A DNA stretch of 64,000 nt from Burkholderiales bacterium. Its GTDB lineage: Bacteria; Pseudomonadota; Gammaproteobacteria; Burkholderiales; Burkholderiaceae_C. Shown piece after piece: positions 25,566-35,554 of this stretch. Position 1 is the stretch's first letter. Each line of letters starts with the position of its first letter. Location of the stretch: positions 310,001 through 374,000 of the forward strand of contig JAECRL010000001.1 in NCBI GenBank assembly GCA_016000265.1. The letters run 5' to 3'. Below the pieces are notes generated by a model, which saw nothing but the letters and a program-made list of their open reading frames with translations, searched no databases and had not been told where the DNA came from. The translations under genes and the position numbers were made by a program.

Positions 25566-26513
25566 TCAGGCCCCGAGTTGGGCTTCCAGCGCGTCCACGA
25601 AGCGCTGCGCCACGTTGAACCCCGTCTGGTCGGTGATTTCCTGGAAGCAGGTCGGGCTGGTGACGTTGATCTCGGTGAGCCGGTCGCCGATGATGTCCAG
25701 GCCCACCAGCAACAGGCCGCGCGCCGCCAGGATCGGGCCCAGGTGCTCGGCGATGGCGCGGTCGGATGCGCTCAGCGGTTGGGCCACGCCCTTGCCGCCC
25801 GCTGCCAGGTTGCCGCGCACTTCGCCGCCCTGCGGGATGCGGGCCAGCGCGAAGGGCACCGGCACGCCGTCGATCAGCAGCACGCGCTTGTCGCCTTCGC
25901 TGATGGCAGGCAGGAAGCCCTGCACCATGATGGTCTGCGTGCCGTCGTGCGTCAGCGTCTCGGTGATGCTGCCCAGGTTCAGGCCATCGTCCTTCACGCG
26001 GAAAATGCCCGCACCACCCATGCCGTCCAGGGGCTTGAGGATGATGTCGCGGTGCTCGGCGTGGAAGGCGCGCACGGCGGCCATGTCGCGCGTGACCAGG
26101 GTGGGCGCGATGTGCTGCGGGAACTCGAGGATGGCGAGTTTTTCAGGGTGGGCGCGCAGGGCCGCCGGGCTGTTGAAGACGCGTGCGCCCTCGCGCTCGG
26201 CCTGGGTCAGCAGGTGGGTGGTGTAGATGTACTCGGCATCGAAGGGCGGGTCCTTGCGCATCAGCACGGCATCGGTGCGGCACAGGGGCAGGTCGGTGGC
26301 TTCGATTTCGTCGTACCAGTCGTGCGCGTCGCCCGTGAGCTGGATGCGGCGCGCGCGCGCCGTCACCACGCCCCCGCGCTGCCACACCAGTTGCTGCGGC
26401 TCGCACGCCCACAGCTCATGACCGCGCGAGGCGGCCTCGCGCATCATCGCGAAGGTGCTGTCCTTGTGGGTCTTGAAGGTGTCGAGCGGGTCGGCGACGA
26501 ACAGGAGTTTCAT
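25566..26513 (-). CDS. gshB: Glutathione synthetase
   Basis: 315 residues, the usual length. N-terminal MKLLFVADPLDTFKTHKDST and ATP-grasp motifs KPLDGMGGAGIFRVK, GGEVRGNLAAGGKG and TEINVTSPTC. Joins gamma-glutamylcysteine and glycine using ATP. Last of the leftward group gshA-kup-benE-gshB; its ATG overlaps the benE stop (ATGA). Confidence 0.96.
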   Translation of the reverse strand: MKLLFVADPLDTFKTHKDSTFAMMREAASRGHELWACEPQQLVWQRGGVVTARARRIQLTGDAHDWYDEIEATDLPLCRTDAVLMRKDPPFDAEYIYTTHLLTQAEREGARVFNSPAALRAHPEKLAILEFPQHIAPTLVTRDMAAVRAFHAEHRDIILKPLDGMGGAGIFRVKDDGLNLGSITETLTHDGTQTIMVQGFLPAISEGDKRVLLIDGVPVPFALARIPQGGEVRGNLAAGGKGVAQPLSASDRAIAEHLGPILAARGLLLVGLDIIGDRLTEINVTSPTCFQEITDQTGFNVAQRFVDALEAQLGA

Positions 26514-27691
26514 GGGGTGTCTTCGGCAGGCGAACGGGTCCGGTAGTGTTCCACGAACAGGGTGACCCCACCCGCCACAAGGCCCCAGAAGGCCGAGCCC
26601 ACGCCCAGCAGCACCACGCCCGAGAGCGTGACCAGGAAGGTGACGATGGCGGCTTCGCGCGTGCGCGGGTCGGCCAGCGAGGTGGCCAGGCCGTTGGCGA
26701 TGGTGCCCAGCAGGGCCAGGCCGGCCACGCCCATGACCAGTGCGGGCGGGAAGGCCGCCAGCAGGCCCGCCACGGCCCCGCCCAGCAGCCCCATGGCGAT
26801 GTAGAACAGGCCGGCCCACACCGCGGCCGTGTAGCGTTTTTCGCTGGAGGCGTGCGCATGCGGGTTCAAAACGATGGCCGCCGTGATGGCCGCGAGGTTG
26901 AAGGCGTAGCCGCCGAACGGCGCCAGCAGCACCGTGGTCACGCCCGACCAGCTCATCAGCGCAGACACCGGCGGCTGGTAGCCCGAGACCCGGATGGCCG
27001 ACACGCCTGGCACGGCCTGCGAGGCCATGGTCACGATGAACAGCGGCAGGCCCATGCCCAGCACCGCTTGCCAGGACCAGGCGGGTGTCACCCACACTGG
27101 TTGCGCGAATTGCAGCGTGATGCGACCGGTGTCCAGCAGGCCTTGAGAAGCGGCCACCGCCGTGCCACCCAGCAGCACGCCCACCACGGCGTAGCGTGGC
27201 CACAGTCGCTTGCCGACCAGGTAGATCAACAACATCGAGATGATGAGCAGCGGCTGGGGCGTGGCCGCCGCGAAAGACAGCAGCGCGAACTTGGCCAGGA
27301 TGCCAGCCAGCAGGCTGGAGGCCAGCGCCAGTGGGATGCGGTTCATGATGCGCTCGAACCAGCCGGTGGCCCCGCTCAGCCCCATCAGCACGCCGCACAC
27401 CAGGAAGGCGCCCACCGCTTCGGCCAGGCTCACGCCCGTGGCGGCGCTGGCGATCACGGCGGCGCCCGGCGTGGACCAGGTGATGAGGATGGGCGCGCGC
27501 GTCCACAGCGACAGGCCGATGGTGCTCAGGCCCATTCCCAGGCCGAGCGCCAGCACCCAGGACGTGACCTGCGCCGGCGTGGCGCCCAGCGACTGGGCCG
27601 CGTGGAAGATCAGCGCGATGGTGCTGGTGAAGCCGACCAGCGTGGCCACGAAGCCCGCCGACACCGCCGACACCGAGGTGTCGCGCAGCAC
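26510..27691 (-). CDS. BenE-family transporter (benzoate/H+ symporter family)
   Basis: 393 residues with about 11-12 hydrophobic segments. Start of the family pattern is SAVSAGFVATLVGFTST, with FGGYAFNLAAITAAIV in the second half. Members import benzoate or related aromatic acids with protons; no benzoate-catabolic gene is near, and the neighbours are glutathione genes and a potassium uptake gene, so the substrate here is uncertain. GTG start at 27691; no ATG fits the conserved N-terminus. Confidence 0.88.
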   Translation of the reverse strand: MLRDTSVSAVSAGFVATLVGFTSTIALIFHAAQSLGATPAQVTSWVLALGLGMGLSTIGLSLWTRAPILITWSTPGAAVIASAATGVSLAEAVGAFLVCGVLMGLSGATGWFERIMNRIPLALASSLLAGILAKFALLSFAAATPQPLLIISMLLIYLVGKRLWPRYAVVGVLLGGTAVAASQGLLDTGRITLQFAQPVWVTPAWSWQAVLGMGLPLFIVTMASQAVPGVSAIRVSGYQPPVSALMSWSGVTTVLLAPFGGYAFNLAAITAAIVLNPHAHASSEKRYTAAVWAGLFYIAMGLLGGAVAGLLAAFPPALVMGVAGLALLGTIANGLATSLADPRTREAAIVTFLVTLSGVVLLGVGSAFWGLVAGGVTLFVEHYRTRSPAEDTP

Positions 27692-27719
27692 CTGGCGCCA
27701 GCCGGTCGCGGCGCTCAGG

Positions 27720-29606
27720 TCAGATCTCCACCTTCGAGCCCAGCTCCACCACGCGGTTGGTGGGCAGGCTCAGGAAGTCGGCCACGCCCGAGGCGTTGCG
27801 GTGCATGCCGGCGAAGAGCTTTTCGCGCCAGGCCGCCATGCCCCCGCCGATGGTCGGGATCACGATGTCGCGCGACAGGAAGTAGCTGGTCTCCATGTCG
27901 TCGACCTGCACACCGTGGTGGCGCAGCAGCTTGAGCGCCTGCGGCACATCGGGCTCGTCCTTGAAGCCGAAGTGCAGCATCACCTGCCAGCAGTCGTTGC
28001 CCAGGGCCTCGATCTCGATGCGCTCGTCCGAGCCCATCCACGGGACCTCGTGCGAGCGCACGGTCACGAACAGGTTCTGGCGGTGCAGCACCTTGTTGTG
28101 CTTGAGGTTGTGCAGCAAGGCGTTGGGCGTGGTGCCCGCGTCGGCGTTGAGGAACACGGCCGTGCCTTCGACGCGCAGCGGCGGGCTGCAGAAGACGGCC
28201 TCCAGGAAGGGGTGCAGGTCGATGGCGTCGGAGCGCAGGCGCTCGCTGAGCAGCGCGCGGCCGTCCTTCCAGGTCGTCATCAGGCTGAACATGACCACGC
28301 CGATGAGCAGCGGGAACCAGCCGCCGTCGATGATCTTCAAGGCATTGGCGCCGAAGAACATCAGGTCGATGAAGAAGAAGATGCCGGTGGCCGCGATGCA
28401 CAGCGGCAGGCTCATCTTCCACGCAAAGCGGATCACGAAGAAGGTCATGATCGTCGTGATCAGCATGTCCAGCGCCACGGTGATGCCGTAGGCCGCGGCC
28501 AGTTTGCTGCTGGAGCCGAAGAAGATCACGGCCATGACGATGCAGCCGTACAGGCTCCAGTTCACGAAGGGGATGTAGATCTGGCCGGTTTCGCGCTCGG
28601 AGGTGTGCAGCACGCGCAGGCGCGGCAGGTAGCCCAGCTGGATGACCTGCTTGGTGACCGAGAAGGCCGCCGAGATCAGCGCCTGCGAGGCGATGAAGGT
28701 GGCGCAGGTGGCCAGGCCGACCAGTGGGTACAGCGCCCATTGCGGCGCCATCTCGAAGAAGGGGTTGCCGATGTTCTCAGGGTGGGCCAGCAGCATGGCG
28801 CCCTGGCCGAAGTAGTTGATGACCAGCGCGGGCATGACCAGGCTGAACCACGCCAGGCGAATGGGCAGCTTGCCGAAGTGCCCCATGTCGGCGTAGAGCG
28901 CCTCGGCGCCCGTGGCGCACAAGATGACGGCGCCCAGCGAGATGAAGGCCAGGCCCGGGTGGTTGACGATGAAGCTCAGCGCGTGGTGCGGGCTCATGGC
29001 CACCAGGATGGCCGGGTTGGCGGCGATGTGCTTGAGGCCCAACACGGCCAGCGCCACGAACCACACCACCGTGATCGGCCCGAAGAACTTGCCGATGCCG
29101 CCGGTGCCGTGCTTCTGGATGGCAAACAGCATGGTCAGCACCACCAGCGTGACCGGGGTGACGTAGCGCTGCAGGCCCGGGGCGGCGACCTCCAGGCCCT
29201 CCACGGCGGACAGCACCGAGATCGCCGGGGTGATGACCCCGTCGCCGAAGAAAATGGCCGTTCCGAAGATGCCCAGGCCCAGCAGCGCGCTGCGCAATTG
29301 CGGGCGCTCCTTCACGGCGGTGGAGGCCAGCGCCAGCATGGCCACCAGGCCGCCTTCGCCGTTGTTGTCGGCGCGCAGGATGAGCGTGACGTACTTGAGC
29401 GAGACGATCACCGTCAGCGTCCAGAACATCAGCGACAGGATGCCGTGGATGTTGTCGGGCGTGGGCTCCAGGTGCCCGTGCGCGAAGACTTCCTTGAAGG
29501 CGTAGAGCGGGCTGGTGCCGATGTCACCGTAGACGACGCCGAGTGCCCCGAGGGTCAGCGCCGCCAGCGTGGACTTCTGGTCAGGAGAGTGTGAACTGTG
29601 CTGCAC
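27720..29606 (-). CDS. kup: Low-affinity potassium uptake protein Kup
   Basis: 628 residues, 12 predicted membrane spans then a ~180-residue cytosolic tail. N-terminal [20 protein letters not shown] is the Kup/HAK signature. Imports K+ with protons across the inner membrane. The stop lies 28 bp before the benE start and the gene begins 88 bp after gshA, so the four genes are likely one transcript. Glutathione gates K+ efflux systems in many proteobacteria, which makes the pairing with gshA/gshB suggestive. Confidence 0.94.
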   Translation of the reverse strand: MQHSSHSPDQKSTLAALTLGALGVVYGDIGTSPLYAFKEVFAHGHLEPTPDNIHGILSLMFWTLTVIVSLKYVTLILRADNNGEGGLVAMLALASTAVKERPQLRSALLGLGIFGTAIFFGDGVITPAISVLSAVEGLEVAAPGLQRYVTPVTLVVLTMLFAIQKHGTGGIGKFFGPITVVWFVALAVLGLKHIAANPAILVAMSPHHALSFIVNHPGLAFISLGAVILCATGAEALYADMGHFGKLPIRLAWFSLVMPALVINYFGQGAMLLAHPENIGNPFFEMAPQWALYPLVGLATCATFIASQALISAAFSVTKQVIQLGYLPRLRVLHTSERETGQIYIPFVNWSLYGCIVMAVIFFGSSSKLAAAYGITVALDMLITTIMTFFVIRFAWKMSLPLCIAATGIFFFIDLMFFGANALKIIDGGWFPLLIGVVMFSLMTTWKDGRALLSERLRSDAIDLHPFLEAVFCSPPLRVEGTAVFLNADAGTTPNALLHNLKHNKVLHRQNLFVTVRSHEVPWMGSDERIEIEALGNDCWQVMLHFGFKDEPDVPQALKLLRHHGVQVDDMETSYFLSRDIVIPTIGGGMAAWREKLFAGMHRNASGVADFLSLPTNRVVELGSKVEI

Positions 29607-29694
29607 GGAAAAAGGCTGGTGTCCTGGGATCGGCCATTTTGCGCCTGTTCTGACCCCGGCGGACGCCCCCGTTGGCCCGCCCCTGCCGTCCGGC

Positions 29695-30990
29695 TCAGGT
29701 GTATTGCTCTGCGTCCGGGTCGGTTGCCGACAATTCGTAGCTTGCAGCCAACATCGCCAGGCGGGCGATCACGCCGTACATGTAGAAGCGGTTGGGCGCC
29801 GAGGCGCCCGGCTTGACCCCGGGGCGCGGCAGCGTCATCGGCTCGGCGAACGCCAGCGGCACGAAACTCGAGCCCGGTGCGTTGAGGTTTTCGTCGACGC
29901 CGCGCTCGGCGTGCACGCGATAGAACCCGCCCACCACGTACCGGTCGATCATGTAGACCACCGGCTCGGCCACGGCGTCGTTCATGCGCTCGTAGGTGGG
30001 CACGCCCTCCTGGATGATCACCTGAGTGACCTCCTGGCCGTCCTTGACCACCGACATCTTGTTGCGCGCACGCCGGTTCAGGTCGACCAGCTCCTTGGCG
30101 TCGCGCACCGTCATGATGCCCATGCCGTAGGTGCCGTTGTCGGCCTTGACCACGACGAAGGGCTTCTCGTTGATGCCGTACTCCTTGTACTTGCGGCGCA
30201 CCTTGCCCAGCAGCGCGTCAACCTGGGTCTGCAGGCATTCCAGGCCGTTGCCTTCCTGGAAGTCGACCTCGTCGCACTCGCCGTGCATGGGGTTGATCAG
30301 CCACGGGTCCATGCCCAGCAGCTTGGAGAACTTCTTGGCCACCTCTTCATAGAACCCGAAGTGCTGGCTCTTGCGGCGCACGGCCCAGCCCGCGTGCAGC
30401 GGCGGCAGCAGGTACTGCTCGTGCAGCCCCTTGAGCACCTCCGGGATGCCGGCCGACAGGTCGTTGTTGAGCAGGATGGTGCACGGGTCGAAGTGCTTGA
30501 GACCCAGGCGGCGTTTGCTGCGCTCCAGCGGCTCCAGCGTCAGCGAGCTGCCGTCGGGCAGGGCGATTTCGGTGGGTTCGGTGATCGACTCGTCCAGCGT
30601 GCCCAGGCGCACGTTGAGGCCGGTGAGCGTGAAGATCTGCACCAGGCGCGCCACGTTGGCCAGGTAGAAGGTGTTGCGCGTGTGCTTCTCGGGGATCAGC
30701 AGCAGGTTCTTGGCTTCCGGGCAGATCTTCTCGATGGCCGCCATCGAGGCCTGCACGGCCAGCGGCAGCATCTCGTTGGTCAGGTTGTTGAAGCCGCCGG
30801 GGAAGAGGTTGGTGTCGACCGGGGCGAGCTTGAAGCCCGCGTTGCGCAGGTCCACCGAGGTGTAGAAGGGCGGCGTGTGCTCCATCCATTCCAGCCGGAA
30901 CCAGCGCTCGATGGCCGGCATGGACTCGAGCATGCGCTGCTCCAGCTCGTTGATGGGGCCGGTCAGCGCGGTGATGAGGTGGGGGACCAT
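29695..30990 (-). CDS. gshA: Glutamate-cysteine ligase (betaproteobacterial type)
   Basis: 431 residues. Starts [20 protein letters not shown] and contains FFPGG-like [30 protein letters not shown] and [11 protein letters not shown], matching the distinct GshA family found in Burkholderiales and Acidithiobacillus rather than the E. coli type. Makes gamma-glutamylcysteine, the first step to glutathione. ATG 30990 was preferred because the region before it is low-complexity and not conserved-looking. Separated from amtB by a terminator. Confidence 0.93.
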   Translation of the reverse strand: MVPHLITALTGPINELEQRMLESMPAIERWFRLEWMEHTPPFYTSVDLRNAGFKLAPVDTNLFPGGFNNLTNEMLPLAVQASMAAIEKICPEAKNLLLIPEKHTRNTFYLANVARLVQIFTLTGLNVRLGTLDESITEPTEIALPDGSSLTLEPLERSKRRLGLKHFDPCTILLNNDLSAGIPEVLKGLHEQYLLPPLHAGWAVRRKSQHFGFYEEVAKKFSKLLGMDPWLINPMHGECDEVDFQEGNGLECLQTQVDALLGKVRRKYKEYGINEKPFVVVKADNGTYGMGIMTVRDAKELVDLNRRARNKMSVVKDGQEVTQVIIQEGVPTYERMNDAVAEPVVYMIDRYVVGGFYRVHAERGVDENLNAPGSSFVPLAFAEPMTLPRPGVKPGASAPNRFYMYGVIARLAMLAASYELSATDPDAEQYT

Positions 30991-31058
30991 GGGTGGGGTG
31001 GGGGACAGACGTCGGACACCCGAGCATTCTAGGAACAAGGCGGGCGGGTGTCTTGAGC

Positions 31059-31090
31059 AAAAAAAAAGGGCCGCCCGAAGGCAGCCCCTT
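31059..31090 (-). terminator. Rho-independent terminator after amtB
   Basis: Minus-strand stem GGGCTGCC / GGCGGCCC around a TTCG tetraloop, followed by nine T. It sits between the amtB stop (31114) and the gshA start, splitting the nitrogen unit from the glutathione unit. Confidence 0.9.
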
Positions 31091-31113
31091 GTGTGCAACC
31101 TGATGCGCTCAGG

Positions 31114-32643
31114 TCACTTGTGGTAAGCCGTTTCACCGTGCGAGGTGATGTCCAGGCCTTCGCGCTCTTCTTCTTCCGGCACGCGCAGGCCGATCACCAC
31201 GTCAACGATCTTGTAGGCGATCAGCGAGACCACGCCCGACCACGCGATGGTGATCAGCACGCCCTTGGCCTGGATCCAGACCTGGCCGGCAATCGAGTAG
31301 GCCTCCGGGGTCACCATGGCCACGGTCGTCCAGTCGGAGACCAGCGAGGGGCCACCCAGGTTGGGCGAGTTGAACACGCCGGTCAGCAGGGCACCCAGGA
31401 TGCCGCCGACACCGTGCACGCCGAAGACGTCCAGCGAGTCGTCTGCGCCCAGCAGCTTCTTCAGGCCGGTCACGCCCCACAGGCAGATCAGGCCAGCCAG
31501 CAGGCCGATGATCAGGGCGCCACCGATGCCGACGTTGCCGGCGGCGGGGGTGATGGCGACCAGACCGGCCACGGCACCCGAAGCGGCACCCAGCATCGAG
31601 GCCTTGCCCTTGAGCAGCGCTTCACCCAGGATCCAGCCCAGCACGGCGGCGGCGGTGGCGGCCAGCGTGTTGACGAAGGCCAGGGCGGCGAAGCCGTTGG
31701 CTTCCAGGGCGGAGCCGGCGTTGAAGCCGAACCAGCCCACCCACAGCAGCGAGGCACCGACCATGGTCAGCGTCAGCGAGTGCGGCGTGAAGGCTTCCTT
31801 GCCGTAGCCCACGCGCTTGCCCACCATGTAGGCACCGACCAGGCCCGCGACGGCGGCGTTGATGTGCACCACGGTGCCGCCGGCGAAGTCCAGCGCGCCG
31901 TGTTGCCAGATCAGGCCGGCCTTGGCGGTCATGGCTTCGGCGACTTCAGGCGAACTGTAGGCGTCCGGGCCCATCCAGAACCAGACCATGTGGGCCATCG
32001 GGATGTAGCTGAAGGTGAACCACAGCACCATGAACAGCAGCACGGCCGAGAACTTGATGCGCTCGGCGAAGGCGCCCACGATCAGGGCGCAGGTGATGCC
32101 GGCGAACGTGGCCTGGAAGGAGGCAAACACGATCTCGGGGATCACGACGCCCTTGCTGAAGGTGGCGGCGTTGGCGAAGGTGCCCGCGACGTTGTCCCAC
32201 ACGCCCTTCATGAACAGCCGGTCGAGGCCGCCGATGTAGGCGTTGCCTTCGGTGAAGGCCAGGCTGTAGCCGTAGATGAACCACAGCACGACGATCAGCG
32301 AGAACGTGACCATCACCTGCATCAGCACGGACAGCATGTTCTTGCTGCGCACCAGACCACCATAGAAGAGGGCCAGGCCGGGCACGACCATCAGGATCAC
32401 CAGCAAGGTGGAGACCATCATCCAGGCGGTGTCGCCTTTGTTGGGCGTCGGTGCCGCGGCGGGGGCGGCAGCGGGCGCGGCTTCGGCAGCGACGGGGGCC
32501 GCTGCATCGGGGGCGGAAGCCGCAACGGCCTCCACGGCGGACGCCACCGCGGCAGCAGAAGCCGCAGCATCTTGGGCGTGCGCGACGCCCAGGATGCCGA
32601 AGGCCGCCAGCCCCAGTGCGAGGGACGCAATGAGCTTTCTCAT
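31114..32643 (-). CDS. amtB: Ammonium transporter AmtB
   Basis: 509 residues. Signal peptide ending near AHA-Q (residue ~25), then an Ala-rich stretch of ~40 residues, then 11 membrane spans. The paired pore histidines are seen in GGTVVHINAAVAGLVG and DVFGVHGVGGILG; the cytosolic tail VPEEEEREGLDITSHGE is the GlnK-contact type. Imports ammonium and is blocked by un-uridylylated GlnK, encoded just upstream (95-bp gap). Should share the sigma-54/NtrC control of glnK. Confidence 0.95.
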   Translation of the reverse strand: MRKLIASLALGLAAFGILGVAHAQDAAASAAAVASAVEAVAASAPDAAAPVAAEAAPAAAPAAAPTPNKGDTAWMMVSTLLVILMVVPGLALFYGGLVRSKNMLSVLMQVMVTFSLIVVLWFIYGYSLAFTEGNAYIGGLDRLFMKGVWDNVAGTFANAATFSKGVVIPEIVFASFQATFAGITCALIVGAFAERIKFSAVLLFMVLWFTFSYIPMAHMVWFWMGPDAYSSPEVAEAMTAKAGLIWQHGALDFAGGTVVHINAAVAGLVGAYMVGKRVGYGKEAFTPHSLTLTMVGASLLWVGWFGFNAGSALEANGFAALAFVNTLAATAAAVLGWILGEALLKGKASMLGAASGAVAGLVAITPAAGNVGIGGALIIGLLAGLICLWGVTGLKKLLGADDSLDVFGVHGVGGILGALLTGVFNSPNLGGPSLVSDWTTVAMVTPEAYSIAGQVWIQAKGVLITIAWSGVVSLIAYKIVDVVIGLRVPEEEEREGLDITSHGETAYHK

Positions 32644-32738
32644 GAAATGCCTCTTGTCAGGTCAGAAGGGATGAAGACAACGCACACCCCTTCGGGAGGT
32701 GCGGGGTCGGTGTGGGGAGCGTGGGGAGGTTCAGCGGA

Positions 32739-33158
<420 letters not shown>

Positions 33159-33182
33159 TCACCTGCGGCGCATTCCGGTGCG

Positions 33183-33199
33183 TGCACGAAATCGGTGCA
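33183..33199. promoter_or_regulatory. NtrC-type enhancer box 1 upstream of glnK
   Basis: TGCACG-AAATC-GGTGCA matches the NtrC site TGCACC-N5-GGTGCA in 11 of 12 fixed positions. Its centre is ~77 bases before the predicted sigma-54 start, a normal enhancer distance. Confidence 0.65.
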
Positions 33200-33231
33200 A
33201 CGGCCTCGGTTGACGCCTCTGACGGCTTGGG

Positions 33232-33248
33232 TGCACCGTTGCTGTGCG
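33232..33248. promoter_or_regulatory. NtrC-type enhancer box 2 upstream of glnK
   Basis: TGCACC-GTTGC-TGTGCG matches the NtrC consensus in 10 of 12 positions, with a perfect left half and a weaker right half. Centre-to-centre spacing from box 1 is 49 bp, near five helical turns, so two NtrC dimers could lie on the same face. Confidence 0.45.
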
Positions 33249-33336
33249 CCCGGTCGCCCATCAGGGGGAATGCGGTCTGCCGTTGGTGCACGCAGAATCT
33301 GCCAGGCTTTTTTGCATCGCACAATTCCGCGTCGAC

Positions 33337-34884
33337 ATGTCCCTCGCCACCGTTCGCAGCCGCGCCCTCGACGGGCTCAAGGCCCCCGAAGTCACCGTTG
33401 AGGTGCACCTGGCCAACGGCCTGCCGTCCTTCACGCTGGTGGGCCTGGCCGACACCGAGGTCAAAGAGGCGCGCGAGCGCGTGCGTGCCGCCTTGGGCGA
33501 GGCGGGCCTGGCCTTCCCCCACAACAAGCGCATCACCGTCAACCTCGCGCCGGCCGACCTGCCCAAGGAGTCCGGCCGCTTCGACCTCCCGATCGCCCTG
33601 GGCATCCTGGCCGCCATGGGCGAGCTGGACCTGCAGCGCCTCGATGCCCACGAATACGCAGGTGAGCTTTCCCTGGGTGGCGCCTTGCGTCCCGTGCGAG
33701 GGGCCCTGCCCATGGCCCTGGCGCTGTGGCGACAAGCGCGCGAGGGCGGTTTGCCCGCGCGAGGCCTGGTCTTGCCCATGGCCAGCGCCACCGAAGCCGC
33801 CCTCGTGGACGGCGCCCTGGTGCACGGCGCGCATCACCTGAGTGAGGTGGTGGCGGCCTTGCGCGCCGACGCCCCTTCACCCGAGGGGCTGGTCCGCGTG
33901 AGGCCGCCGCTTGCGGTGTGCCGCGCCGCCGAGCCCTCCGGCCTGCCCGACCTGCTGGACGTGAAAGGGCAGTCGGCGGCCAAGCGGGCGCTGGAGGTGG
34001 CCGCAGCCGGAGGGCATTCGCTGATCATGGTGGGCCCGCCGGGCACCGGCAAGTCCATGCTGGCCACCCGCTTTTCGGCCTTGTTGCCGCCCCTCACCTC
34101 CGACGAAGCCATGGAGTCCGCGGCGGTTCTGAGCCTGTCCGGACAGTTCGATCCGGCCGCCTGGGGTCAACGCCGCTGTCGCAGCCCGCACCACACCGCC
34201 TCGTCCGTGGCCCTGGTCGGGGGCGGCTCACCGCCTCGGCCCGGAGAGATCTCGCTGGCGCACCACGGCGTGCTGTTCCTCGACGAGTTGCCCGAGTTCC
34301 CCCGCAACGCCCTGGAGGCCCTGCGCGAGCCGCTCGAGACCGGCCACATCACCATCTCGCGCGCGGCGCGGCGCCACGATTTTCCGGCGCGTTTCCAGCT
34401 CCTGGCCGCCATGAACCCCTGCCCCTGCGGCCACTTCGGCAACCCCTTGAAGGCCTGTCGCTGCACACCCGATCAGGTCGCGCGATACCAGTCGCGCCTG
34501 AGTGGGCCGCTGATGGATCGCATCGACGTGCAGGTGGAGGTGCCCGCCGTGTCGGCCCAGGTGCTGGCTCAGGCCCCCGATGGCGAGAGATCCCTCACCG
34601 TGGCCGCTCGCGTGGCGTCGGCCCGAAGCCTGCAGATGGCGCGTCAAGGTTGCGCCAATGCGCAGCTGGCGGCCTCGGCGCTGGATGCCCACGCGCGCGT
34701 CGACGCCGCGGCCTCGGCGTTCCTGCAAACGGTGAGCGCCAGGCTGGGCTGGTCCGCGCGCGGGTTCCACCGCGTGTTGCGCCTGGCGCGCACCGTGGCC
34801 GACTTGGCCGCCAGCGAGGGCATCCAGACCGCTCACATGGCCGAAGCCATCCAGTACCGACGGGTGCTGTCGGCGCCCGCGTGA
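33337..34884 (+). CDS. comM: ComM/YifB-family Mg-chelatase-like AAA+ ATPase
   Basis: 515 residues. N-terminal Lon-protease-like domain (~1-170), AAA+ core with Walker A GPPGTGKSMLATRFS and sensor region LFLDELPEFPRNALEALREP, a CxC cluster NPCPCGHFGNPLKACRC, and a C-terminal helical domain. In other bacteria ComM is a helicase that extends branch migration of incoming DNA during natural transformation. Start set at ATG 33337 (SLATVRSRALDG), the conserved family N-terminus. Divergent from glnK, with the nitrogen-control elements in the spacer. Confidence 0.93.
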   Translation: MSLATVRSRALDGLKAPEVTVEVHLANGLPSFTLVGLADTEVKEARERVRAALGEAGLAFPHNKRITVNLAPADLPKESGRFDLPIALGILAAMGELDLQRLDAHEYAGELSLGGALRPVRGALPMALALWRQAREGGLPARGLVLPMASATEAALVDGALVHGAHHLSEVVAALRADAPSPEGLVRVRPPLAVCRAAEPSGLPDLLDVKGQSAAKRALEVAAAGGHSLIMVGPPGTGKSMLATRFSALLPPLTSDEAMESAAVLSLSGQFDPAAWGQRRCRSPHHTASSVALVGGGSPPRPGEISLAHHGVLFLDELPEFPRNALEALREPLETGHITISRAARRHDFPARFQLLAAMNPCPCGHFGNPLKACRCTPDQVARYQSRLSGPLMDRIDVQVEVPAVSAQVLAQAPDGERSLTVAARVASARSLQMARQGCANAQLAASALDAHARVDAAASAFLQTVSARLGWSARGFHRVLRLARTVADLAASEGIQTAHMAEAIQYRRVLSAPA

Positions 34885-34944
34885 GGAGCGCCCAGGCGGG
34901 CTAGACTTTCGCCTGTCTGATTTCAGCCGCAAGGGCCTTCAACC

Positions 34945-35538
34945 ATGCCAATGCTCTCCCGCCGAACCCACCTGGCCCGCGCGGCCGTGCTCATCGCTTT
35001 GTGTGCGGGCAGCGCGTGGGTGCCATCTGTGGGTCAGACCTCGACCCCACCTCGCCCCACCCCCGCCGCCGATCAAAACACGCCTTGGGTGCGGGTCGAG
35101 GGAGGCTGGGTTCGCCCGGCGGTCAAGGGGCAGTCGGGCACCGGCGCCTTCATGGTGCTGACCTCGCGGGCCAACATGCTGCTGACCGGGGTCTCCAGCC
35201 CCGCCGCACAGGGGGGCGAGTTGCACCTCATGAGCATGGATGGCAACGTCATGAACATGCGCCCGGTGCCCAGCATCCGCCTGCCGGCGGGGCGCCCTGT
35301 GGCCTTGCAACCCGGGCCCGACAGCCACCACCTGATGCTGACCGGGCTCAAGGGGCCGTTGATGGATGGGGTGCAGGTGACCTTGGTGTTGCGCCTGCAA
35401 CTGGCCACGGGCGAGATCAAGACCCAGTCGGTCACGCTGCCGGTGCGCAACGGGCCCGTGCCGCCCAAGCGCCGTGGCCCGGGCGGTCAACCGGCGGCGG
35501 CGGGCGCAATGGGGATGCCGGCGGGCGCCATGCGTTGA
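34945..35538 (+). CDS. Periplasmic copper chaperone PCu(A)C family
   Basis: 197 residues. Signal peptide ~1-30, then a cupredoxin-like domain with the copper motif spread over ELHLMSMDGNVMNMRP and SHHLMLTGLKGPL (H-x-M, M, H-x-M order). Members carry Cu(I) to the CuA centre of cytochrome oxidase. The tail is Pro/Gly/Met-rich (GAMGMPAGAM), unusual and perhaps an extra metal site. Sixty bp after comM and possibly read from it; convergent with lapB. Confidence 0.85.
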   Translation: MPMLSRRTHLARAAVLIALCAGSAWVPSVGQTSTPPRPTPAADQNTPWVRVEGGWVRPAVKGQSGTGAFMVLTSRANMLLTGVSSPAAQGGELHLMSMDGNVMNMRPVPSIRLPAGRPVALQPGPDSHHLMLTGLKGPLMDGVQVTLVLRLQLATGEIKTQSVTLPVRNGPVPPKRRGPGGQPAAAGAMGMPAGAMR

Positions 35539-35554
35539 CGCGTGCTGGCTCGCG

